A stretch of 64,000 nucleotides of DNA, taken from contig CAYWJH010000001.1 in assembly GCA_964458555.1 (NCBI GenBank), forward strand, positions 101,219 through 165,218. Direction: 5' to 3'. The position numbers were made by a program, and so were the translations under genes. Below the pieces are notes generated by a model. It saw only the letters and a list, made by a program, of their open reading frames with translations. It was not told where the DNA came from and ran no database searches. Below, piece after piece: positions 35,886 through 42,751 of this stretch. Numbering within the stretch: position 1 is the stretch's first letter; each line of letters begins with the position of its first letter. Source of the stretch: SLST01 sp964458555 (GTDB taxonomy: Bacteria > Spirochaetota > Spirochaetia > DSM-27196 > SLST01).

Positions 35886-35914
35886 AGTATACGCGCGGGC
35901 CGTTCGATTGGCAA
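35886..35914 (-). promoter_or_regulatory. Near-leaderless promoter of the TPR-like lipoprotein gene
   Basis: TTGCCA (35909-35914) and TATACT (35886-35891) are 17 bases apart. TATACT ends 9 bases before the ATG at 35876. Confidence 0.7.
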
Positions 35915-35936
35915 TGGGCGCCCAAACCGCTACTAT
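35908..35936 (+). promoter_or_regulatory. Leaderless promoter of the membrane-protein gene
   Basis: TTGGCA (35908-35913) and TACTAT (35931-35936) are 17 bases apart. The -10 ends 7 bases before the ATG at 35944. Its -35 is the reverse complement of the -35 of the divergent gene, so the two boxes share five base pairs. Confidence 0.7.
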
Positions 35937-35943
35937 GAGCCTC

Positions 35944-36471
35944 ATGCAGGAACGTCGGCCGCGGTTTCCAAACAAGCTCGCCGTCATTGGCGTGTTCTTC
36001 GTGGTCGCCGGTGGTGTCCTCCTGTTGTGGACCGCCGGCTACCTTCAGGGGTTCATCACCTTGTGGCCGTTGCTGCCACTGCTGGTGGGACTGGTGTTCC
36101 TCTACCTCCGCATCGTGCGCTCCGGCCCCGACTACTACGTCTTTCTGGGGATCAGCCTCCTGCTGGCCGGGACGCTGCTTCTGGTGACGAATACGGCGGT
36201 GCCGGTGGATCTGGGCCGGATCTGGCCGTTGTTCATGACGATCATCGGGGTCGCCCTCCTGTTCTACGGCTTTCGCAAGGAGGGCGCCTCGCGCGTGACC
36301 TTCACCGTGCCCGGCGGCGCGATGGTACTCCTGTCGGCGGTCTTTCTGCCCTTTGCCTTCGATCTCGTCTCCGCTGATTTCGCCGCATTCGTCACGGTAT
36401 GGTGGCCCGTATTGCTCATCGTCGTGGGGATCGTGCTCATCGCGGCGCACGTCTCGAGGAGAGACCGGTAG
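35944..36471 (+). CDS. Six-helix membrane protein of unknown function
   Basis: A 175-residue inner-membrane protein with about six hydrophobic segments, beginning NKLAVIGVFFVVAGGVLLL and ending VTVWWPVLLIVVGIVLI. The repeated pattern of short helix pairs and the Trp-Pro motifs (LWPLLPLLVG, IWPLFMTIIG, WWPVLLIVVG) resemble DUF5668/LiaF-like membrane domains; the assignment is tentative. I take the ATG at 35944 because an ATG at 35935 would lie inside the -10 box. Its stop overlaps the GTG of the next gene (TAGTG). Confidence 0.6.
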   Translation: MQERRPRFPNKLAVIGVFFVVAGGVLLLWTAGYLQGFITLWPLLPLLVGLVFLYLRIVRSGPDYYVFLGISLLLAGTLLLVTNTAVPVDLGRIWPLFMTIIGVALLFYGFRKEGASRVTFTVPGGAMVLLSAVFLPFAFDLVSADFAAFVTVWWPVLLIVVGIVLIAAHVSRRDR

Positions 36472-37295
36472 TGCAGCCACGCGCGCTCGCGGCGTTCTGT
36501 GATCGGGCCTACGACCGCTTTCACCGGCCGTGTTTCATCTCTCCCGACCCGCTGGAGATCGTGCGCGAGTTCGACGATCTCGCCGACCGCGAGATCGTGG
36601 GGTTGCTCGCATCGAGTCTCGCGCTCGGTCGAGTGGTTGGAATCCTGCCGGCGGTTCGATCGGTCCTCGAACGAGTGGCGCGGATCGACCTCTCGCCGGC
36701 GAAGGCGCTCGCCGACGCGTCGAAGGCCGACGTGCGGGAGGTGTGCGAAGGCTTCGTCTACCGCTTCTTCGACGCGGATCAACTGGCGGGGTTGCTCGCC
36801 GGAGCCGGCCGCGCGCTCAGCCGGTACGGATCGCTCGAGAGGTGCGTGGCCGCCGGAGCGCGCGGAGGTGGGGACGCGTTGCTCGGCGGTCTTGCGGGGC
36901 TGGTCGACACGGTTGCCGAAGGGGCCGGCGGCCGGCTCGACCGCTCGATCCTGCTCCCGCGTCCGAACCGCGGCAGCGCGTGCAAGCGGCTGCTGCTATT
37001 CGCCCGCTGGATGGTGCGGCGGGACGAGATCGACCCGGGCGGCTGGGAGGCGGTTGGGGCGCACGAACTGATGATGCCGGTCGATACGCACGTGCTCAAG
37101 GTCGCGCGGGTGCTCGGCCTGACTCGCCGCAAGGTGGCCTCGATCGCGGTCTCGCGGGAGATTACCGTCGCTCTGCGCGCGATCGCGCCGACCGATCCGG
37201 TCCGCTACGACTTCGCGCTGACGCGCCCCGGCATCAATCCGTTGCTGGACGAAACCGGCTGGCTCGCCGCGGATGAGTACACACGCTCCGCCTGA
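36471..37295 (+). CDS. TIGR02757/DUF2400 family protein
   Basis: A 274-residue cytosolic protein. The family signature is visible as KRLLLFARWMVRRDEIDPGGW (about residues 177-197) followed by MPVDTHVLKVARVLGLTRR, and the N-terminal DREIVGLLASSLALGRV block. The fold is helical and resembles HhH-GPD DNA glycosylases, but no biochemical function is established. The GTG start is coupled to the preceding gene by the TAGTG overlap and has GAGGAGAG 7 bases upstream. It ends 61 bases before rubredoxin. Confidence 0.8.
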   Translation: MQPRALAAFCDRAYDRFHRPCFISPDPLEIVREFDDLADREIVGLLASSLALGRVVGILPAVRSVLERVARIDLSPAKALADASKADVREVCEGFVYRFFDADQLAGLLAGAGRALSRYGSLERCVAAGARGGGDALLGGLAGLVDTVAEGAGGRLDRSILLPRPNRGSACKRLLLFARWMVRRDEIDPGGWEAVGAHELMMPVDTHVLKVARVLGLTRRKVASIAVSREITVALRAIAPTDPVRYDFALTRPGINPLLDETGWLAADEYTRSA

Positions 37296-37326
37296 TTTTC
37301 GCTACATTAGGCGCGAGCTGGCATAG

Positions 37327-37339
37327 ACGACAATGTCGT
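37327..37339. promoter_or_regulatory. Palindrome upstream of rubredoxin
   Basis: ACGACA-A-TGTCGT is a perfect 6-1-6 inverted repeat, 17 bases before the rubredoxin ATG and just ahead of its AAAGGAG site. It could be an operator; no clear -35/-10 pair was found with it. Confidence 0.35.
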
Positions 37340-37356
37340 TTTCGAAAGGAGCTACT

Positions 37357-37518
37357 ATGCAGAAGTACGTTTGTAACGTGTGCGGCTACATCTACGACCC
37401 GGCCGAGGGCGATCCGGATGGCGGAATCGAGCCGGGAACGTCGTTCGATGACCTGCCGGAAGACTGGGTCTGCCCCATGTGCGGAGCACTGAAGGAAGAC
37501 TTCTCTCCCGAGGAGTAG
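37357..37518 (+). CDS. Rubredoxin
   Basis: A 53-residue iron protein with a single Fe(Cys)4 centre: CNVCGYIYDP (Cys6 and Cys9) and VCPMCGALK (Cys39 and Cys42), plus the conserved DPAEGDPDGGIEPGTSFDDL core. It is a one-electron carrier, usually to peroxidases, superoxide reductase or alkane hydroxylase; none of these is adjacent, so the partner is unknown. AAAGGAG lies 5 bases before the ATG. It ends 5 bases before the convergent aroC stop. Confidence 0.97.
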   Translation: MQKYVCNVCGYIYDPAEGDPDGGIEPGTSFDDLPEDWVCPMCGALKEDFSPEE

Positions 37519-37523
37519 TCCGG

Positions 37524-38579
37524 TTACGCGAAGAGCGCGGCCTGCCGCTTGTAGTGGTCCTCGACCACGAGGCAGGCCATAGCTTCCACCACCGGCACGA
37601 TCCGCGGGCAGATGCACGCGTCGTGCCGGCCTTCCGTACGGATCGTCCGCTCATGGCCGTCGAGGTCGACCGTCCGCTGCGCGCGCGAAATCGAGCTGAC
37701 CGGCTTCACCGCCACCCGGAACACAATCTCCATGCCCGTCGAGATCCCGCCGATGATGCCCCCGGCGTTGTTGGTGACAAACCCGGCGGCGCCCATCTGG
37801 TCGTTGTGCTCGCTGCCGGTCATATCCGACGCCGCGAACCCTGCGCCGAACTCGATCCCCTTCACCGCCCCGACGCTGAGCATCGCGTAGGCGAGCTGCG
37901 CGTCGAGCTTATCGAACACCGGCTCACCGAGTCCGGGATCCACGCCGTTGATTCGGCACTCGACGATTCCGCCCACACTATCCTCGGTCTCCTTGATCTC
38001 CGCGATGCGCTCCATCATCCGCTCGGCCGCCTCCGGGTCGCAGGCGCGCAGCATATTGTCCTCGATCTGGTCGGGCTCGAAGCGCTCGCACGAGATTCCC
38101 GCCGCCCGTACGGTGTAGGCGAGGACCGACACTCCCCGGCGCGCGAGCAGTCTCCGCGCGATCGCACCGGCGGCGACGCGTCCGGCTGTCTCGCGGCCGC
38201 TTGCCCGCCCGCTGCCCCGGTAATCGCGGATGCCATACTTGCGGAGATACGTATAATCTGCGTGGCCCGGCCGGAACATCCCCTTGATCGAGTCGTAGGC
38301 CGAGGGATCGGCATCAGAGTTGTAAAGGATCATCAGGATGGGCGTTCCGGTCGTCTTTCCCTCGAAGATCCCGGAAAGCATGTTCACCGTATCCGGCTCT
38401 TTGCGCGGCGTGGTGATGAAACTCTGCCCCGGTTTGCGTCGGTCGAGCTGCTCCTGGATGTCGGACTCGGAGATCTCCACGCCCGGCGTCGCGCCGTCGA
38501 CGATCACCCCGACGGCACCGCCGTGTGATTCCCCAAAGGTCGTCAGCCGAAACAGGTACCCGAAGCTACTTCCCGCCAT
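37524..38579 (-). CDS. aroC: Chorismate synthase
   Basis: A 351-residue FMNH2-dependent enzyme that makes chorismate from 5-enolpyruvylshikimate 3-phosphate, the last common step of aromatic biosynthesis. The three signatures are present: TFGESHGGAVG (residues 14-24), YRGSGRASGRETAGRVAAG (about 120-138) and the C-terminal RTEGRHDACICPR. Length is standard for bifunctional or monofunctional types. It begins inside the end of aroK (14-base overlap), so the two shikimate genes form an operon. Confidence 0.96.
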   Translation of the reverse strand: MAGSSFGYLFRLTTFGESHGGAVGVIVDGATPGVEISESDIQEQLDRRKPGQSFITTPRKEPDTVNMLSGIFEGKTTGTPILMILYNSDADPSAYDSIKGMFRPGHADYTYLRKYGIRDYRGSGRASGRETAGRVAAGAIARRLLARRGVSVLAYTVRAAGISCERFEPDQIEDNMLRACDPEAAERMMERIAEIKETEDSVGGIVECRINGVDPGLGEPVFDKLDAQLAYAMLSVGAVKGIEFGAGFAASDMTGSEHNDQMGAAGFVTNNAGGIIGGISTGMEIVFRVAVKPVSSISRAQRTVDLDGHERTIRTEGRHDACICPRIVPVVEAMACLVVEDHYKRQAALFA

Positions 38580-39123
38580 GCAGGTGCTCCTCGACGGTCC
38601 GGAGCACGAGCTCGCGCGCGTCCCCGAGGTTTAGATTGGTGAGATGGATCGTGAGGTCGGCGAGGTCGTTGTACGCGGCCACACGCCGGTCGTAGAGCTT
38701 GCGTAGTCGTTGCCTCGCGATCGTCTCGTCGCCGGTGTGCAGGAAGGCGGGAATGCCGCCGCGGAAGATCCGCTTCGCGATCGCCTCGTGCCCGTCGAGC
38801 AGGTGGATGCGCAGGCCACCGGCGATCGCCTCGAGCGCCTCCGGGTTGTCGCAAATCCCCCCACCGGTGGAGACGACGACGTCCTCGCCGAGCTCGGTAG
38901 TCAGTCGGCTGGCCGCTGCCTCGAGCTGGCGGAATCGGTCCACGCCGTCTTCACGGTAGATGTCTCGCACCGGCCGGCGCATACCGGTCTCGGTCGAATC
39001 GAGCTCGCGCACGAGCGCGTCTACGTCGCAATACCGCCTGCCGAGCCGTTCGGCGAGCGCGCGACCGTGCACGCTCTTGCCCGTATGCTTCATACCCATC
39101 AGGTAGATTCGTTTCACGTTCAC
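38566..39123 (-). CDS. aroK: Shikimate kinase
   Basis: A 185-residue P-loop kinase that phosphorylates shikimate. The Walker A is GMKHTGKS (residues 10-17), followed by the shikimate-binding CDVDALVREL (Asp34 region) and STGGGICD (about 84). A lid with Arg residues (RIFRGGIPAFLHTGDETIARQR) fits the family. Sequence length fits, and the position directly upstream of aroC supports the role. The start is GTG at 39123, with GTG at 39117 as an alternative; TATACT (39132-39137) ends 8 bases before it, suggesting a near-leaderless mRNA. Confidence 0.85.
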   Translation of the reverse strand: MNVKRIYLMGMKHTGKSVHGRALAERLGRRYCDVDALVRELDSTETGMRRPVRDIYREDGVDRFRQLEAAASRLTTELGEDVVVSTGGGICDNPEALEAIAGGLRIHLLDGHEAIAKRIFRGGIPAFLHTGDETIARQRLRKLYDRRVAAYNDLADLTIHLTNLNLGDARELVLRTVEEHLHGGK

Positions 39124-39144
39124 CGCCAGAGAGTATAGCGAGGG

Positions 39145-39867
39145 TCAGTCTGAGCGGAAATAGTCTGAGAATATCAATCTGCTTTCTATGCGGCGTTCGA
39201 GGAAGAGGAAGCGCCCGACGCCGTCGAATTCGAGCTCCCGGACGATCCAGCGCCCCTCGTCGTCGCGGTCGAAGCGCTGCCGCAGAGCGAACTCGCGGAC
39301 GAACGACGGGAGCGGTTCCACGGTGGCGTCGAGCCGCACCGGCTCGCCCGTCTCGGCCGACAGCCAGGCGGTCCCCCGGGTAACCGATCGAGCGCCGGTC
39401 TCGTGCTCGTACTCGAAGGCCTGTACCCGAGCGCCGTCGACGACCACCGGCAGGCCGACCTCGACGATTCTCACGTTCGGCTGCTCGGCCGGGTCAAAGG
39501 GGCTGCGCTGCAGTCCCGCGAACGCGCCGCCGTCCCCGTCTTCTTCTTCGCTCCCGGGCCGTCCGCCGAACGGCGGTGCGCCCGACCGCGGGTTCTCGCG
39601 TCGTTCTTCGGTCACGTCGTCGCCGTCCTTCGTCGCCCGGATGATCCGGCTGTTGATGTCGCCGTTCGAGTCGACCCAGATGTCTATCTCGCTCTCCTCG
39701 GTGGCCACGAGCTTGCCGCGCCCGTTGTACTGGTCGAATTGAATCTCCATCCGTCCGGGAATGAGATCGTCGTACGAACTGTAGAGCGTGACCGCACGCT
39801 CCCACAGCGAGCTCGCCGGCAGGAGCGATGGGGCGAGGAGGAGTACCAGGAGTGCGAGTGTTCTCAT
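39145..39867 (-). CDS. Exported LolA/outer-membrane-lipoprotein-sorting-like protein
   Basis: A 240-residue protein with a signal peptide (residues 1-20, LALLVLLLAPSLLPASS). The mature protein is beta-rich, with an acidic glycine-rich insert (GGRPGSEEEDGDGGAF). Features such as WLSAETGEPVRLDATVEPLP and ELEFDGVGRFLFLERRIES fit the half-barrel of LolA-like or MucB-like periplasmic proteins, but this is only a fold-level guess. Its ATG lies 2 bases after the stop of the metalloprotease-like gene (TGAAGATG), so they are translated together; GTG at 39873 is an alternative start. Confidence 0.5.
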   Translation of the reverse strand: MRTLALLVLLLAPSLLPASSLWERAVTLYSSYDDLIPGRMEIQFDQYNGRGKLVATEESEIDIWVDSNGDINSRIIRATKDGDDVTEERRENPRSGAPPFGGRPGSEEEDGDGGAFAGLQRSPFDPAEQPNVRIVEVGLPVVVDGARVQAFEYEHETGARSVTRGTAWLSAETGEPVRLDATVEPLPSFVREFALRQRFDRDDEGRWIVRELEFDGVGRFLFLERRIESRLIFSDYFRSD

Positions 39868-39869
39868 CT

Positions 39870-42722
39870 TCACGGCGAAAGGTACTGCGGAACGCGGGGT
39901 ATCGACTCGAGCAGATTGGAATTTACGTAGACGGCGACGTCCTCGGGGAACGAGAACGCTTCGGGGTCGGTCGGGTCGAGCCGCGCTGCTACGCCGAGCG
40001 TCAGAGGGATGGCGGTCCAGTAGGTGACGACCGTGGTGAGCTCGGTGCCCATTCCCACCTGCCGCTCGAGGGCGAATGCCGCTGGGGCGACGTCGTAGCC
40101 GCCGACGACTTCGGCGAAGAGGCCGAACCCGAAGCCCGTGATGCCCACGCTCGGAAGGAGCGGCAGGTCGACGAGCAGGTGCGGTGTGCGGTAGTCGAGG
40201 CTCACGCGGTAGCGTCCCCGCAGCCCATTCGATGCGTCGTGCGCGGTGGCGGCGCCGAAGCCGCGAAGACCGACCGGAGCGGCAAAGAGGACGTTGGTCG
40301 AGTAGGTGAGCGCCGGGCCGACGGTGACGACGTGATCGCTCGCTCCAAGGCCCACGTTCGCCGATCCGGCGAGCACCGTCAGGAGCGTGCCCGGAGCGAA
40401 CGAAGGGGCATCGAAGGGGACGGCGGCCGACAGCGTCCCGGCGATCGCGCCGGGAGCGTGGAAGGCGCGCCGTGAGGACAGCGGTGATCGCGATGCGAGG
40501 AGGTCGGCAGAAGCGACTACGCGATTCGCCTCGAGGTCTGGTCCGCCGCCGGCCGCGACGGCGCCGGCGCGAAACGGCGACCGCGACGCGAAGACGAGCG
40601 TATTCGTGGCGCCGACGCGCACGGCGAGCCGGCGCGATACGCCGAGCCGGTAGCGCGAGAGAAGCGTGTACGTCAGCGACGCGTCGTGGCGGAACTGCTT
40701 CGCATGGACGATTTCGGCGTCGGGAAGAGGGACGACCGAGTAGCGCGATTCGGCAGACGCGCTCGCCGCCACCTTCCCGTAGTCCGTAGTCCAGCCGACA
40801 AGGTAGTCGAGCTGTCCGAGGGCCGGGTAGTAGACCCCGGCGGCCTGCCACGTGTTGCGAGCGAGCGGGTCCGCGCCGTAGACGAGCGGCCCTGCGCCGA
40901 GCCCTGCGAGGTCGAACGCGGGGCCGGCGAGCGCGAGGGTGGGCAACCAGAAGACCGGCCTCGGCCAGGGGGTCCACGGCTCGCCTTCGGCGCGCGGCGG
41001 CGAGGGAATCGGGTCGAGCTCGGACGGCGCGCGCGCGGCGATCGGGGCCGTGTCGGCCGGTTCGCTCGGCTTCGAGCGCACGGCGTACCCGTCGGCGGTG
41101 TAGACCGACACGAGCAGCCGATCGTCCACGATCTCGCCGGCGAACGCGCCCACCGGGTCGTCGGCGACGCGCACGATCTCATCTTCGCGGAGAGAATGTC
41201 GGTAGAGCTCGAGCGATCCGGTCGCGTCGCTGCCGTAGAGCAGCGTCGAGGCGTCTGCGAACCCGGGGAAGTAGGGCACGCCGCCGGACGGCTGCGGGAG
41301 CAGGCGGAACGAGCCCGACCGAGCGTCCACGATCATGAGCTGCTGCCGGCCTTCCTGGTTCGCCGCGACGACCACGTCCGTCCCGTCCGGAGAGACGGTC
41401 GGGGTGTAGAAGCGGGTCCGGTCGGTCTCCACGAGCACGCTCGGGTGGCCGTCGGGCGGTGCGTTCTCGAGGTCGATCCGCACGAGCCGGTGATACCCCC
41501 CGTGACGCTCGACGGCGACGAGAAAGCTTCCGTCCGGCGCGATCGCCGGCTGGTGATACCCCCCGCCGGTGGTCACGCTGCTCACCTCGCGCGTCCCGGT
41601 GTCGAAGAGGTAGAGGTTCGAATCGATCGCCCGCTCGTCGGGGAAGGTGTCGTCGACGTCTACCGTCGCGAAGGCGATCGTCGTGCCGTCGGCGGTCACG
41701 CTCCACGAGGCCTCGTCTGTGAGGCGCATCTCGAGTACCTGCTGTTCGCCTCCGGTTTCGGGGTCGAAGAGCACGATTCCGGGAGCGCGGTCGGGGCGTG
41801 TGCGGTAGAGGTAGAGCCCGCGCGCGGTCTGCGTGGGCAGGTAGTAGTTCGATCGAGTCGCCGGTGTGACGCGCGGATCGCGCGACTGTCGGGCCTCCTG
41901 CGCGTAGCGGCGGATGAGGTCGGCTTCGATCGCGTCGTAGAGCTCGCGCATACGCCTGCCGCTCGTACGCCTGATCGGTCCCCAGATACCGAACAGCGGG
42001 AAGCGCGCGACCGCCTCGGAGAGCTCGACGACGTACTCGCGTCCGTACTCCTCGAGGAGGTAGTCCCAGATGAAGTATCCGGCGGTGTAGTAGCGTCCGC
42101 TCGGCGCGAGGTGGCTGTCGTAACCGGCCTGTTTCAGCGAGAAGAGCCGGTCCTCGACGATCGGGGCCTTGTACGTCATTTCGAAGAACGGGTCGCGTCC
42201 GCGTCCGCCCGACGAGAAGATTGTCTCGGTGTTGACCGCGAGCCCCTCGGTGTGCCACGGCGGGACGAGCCCGAGCGAGAGCCCGGTGAGCGACCGTCCA
42301 AAGACCGTCCCGATCGCGTAGAACAGGCCCCGTTCGTAGTTGGCCTGCACGAAGTGCGTGAGCTCGTGCACGAGGAGGCTGCGCAGCCAGCTCCCGGTGC
42401 GCGCGCCGAGAAACGGCAGCGTAGGCTGGGGGAGGTAGAGGCCGATGTGCTGCGGCGGTGCCGGCGAATAGTAGCCGTTCGCGAGATCCGTTTCGCCGAA
42501 GAGGACCACCGGAACGCGCTCCGGCGTGCTCTCGAAGAAGCCGGTCACTTCGTCGTAGACGTCTTCGGCGTAGACGACGAGCTCGTCGACGGCGTACTGA
42601 TGCGCCTCACGGTAGATGAAGGTGAAGTGTTCGGTGTCGCGGTGCAACCAGTCGAGTCCGGACGCCCCGACGATCGTCGCGGCGAAGAGGAGGGCGGGGA
42701 CGAGGCAGATTCGCAGTCTCAT
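39870..42722 (-). CDS. Exported gluzincin-type peptidase with beta-propeller and outer-membrane barrel-like C-terminus
   Basis: A 950-residue secreted protein. Signal peptide 1-20. Residues 25-280 are a peptidase domain with the zinc motif HELTH (119-123) and a third ligand Glu159 in WHTEG, the gluzincin arrangement. Residues about 290-570 contain TolB-like propeller blades (TIAFATVDVDD, YHQPAIAPDGSFLVAV, FYTPTVSPDGTDVVVA). The last 350 residues consist of alternating amphipathic strands with glycine turns and end in YVNSNLLESIPRVPQYLSP; they look like an outer-membrane barrel. All three parts lie in one frame. Its substrate is unknown. A TACAAT box ends 6 bases before the ATG. Confidence 0.7.
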   Translation of the reverse strand: MRLRICLVPALLFAATIVGASGLDWLHRDTEHFTFIYREAHQYAVDELVVYAEDVYDEVTGFFESTPERVPVVLFGETDLANGYYSPAPPQHIGLYLPQPTLPFLGARTGSWLRSLLVHELTHFVQANYERGLFYAIGTVFGRSLTGLSLGLVPPWHTEGLAVNTETIFSSGGRGRDPFFEMTYKAPIVEDRLFSLKQAGYDSHLAPSGRYYTAGYFIWDYLLEEYGREYVVELSEAVARFPLFGIWGPIRRTSGRRMRELYDAIEADLIRRYAQEARQSRDPRVTPATRSNYYLPTQTARGLYLYRTRPDRAPGIVLFDPETGGEQQVLEMRLTDEASWSVTADGTTIAFATVDVDDTFPDERAIDSNLYLFDTGTREVSSVTTGGGYHQPAIAPDGSFLVAVERHGGYHRLVRIDLENAPPDGHPSVLVETDRTRFYTPTVSPDGTDVVVAANQEGRQQLMIVDARSGSFRLLPQPSGGVPYFPGFADASTLLYGSDATGSLELYRHSLREDEIVRVADDPVGAFAGEIVDDRLLVSVYTADGYAVRSKPSEPADTAPIAARAPSELDPIPSPPRAEGEPWTPWPRPVFWLPTLALAGPAFDLAGLGAGPLVYGADPLARNTWQAAGVYYPALGQLDYLVGWTTDYGKVAASASAESRYSVVPLPDAEIVHAKQFRHDASLTYTLLSRYRLGVSRRLAVRVGATNTLVFASRSPFRAGAVAAGGGPDLEANRVVASADLLASRSPLSSRRAFHAPGAIAGTLSAAVPFDAPSFAPGTLLTVLAGSANVGLGASDHVVTVGPALTYSTNVLFAAPVGLRGFGAATAHDASNGLRGRYRVSLDYRTPHLLVDLPLLPSVGITGFGFGLFAEVVGGYDVAPAAFALERQVGMGTELTTVVTYWTAIPLTLGVAARLDPTDPEAFSFPEDVAVYVNSNLLESIPRVPQYLSP

Positions 42723-42751
42723 ACCCGAATTGTAACGTATTGGCGTCCGCG

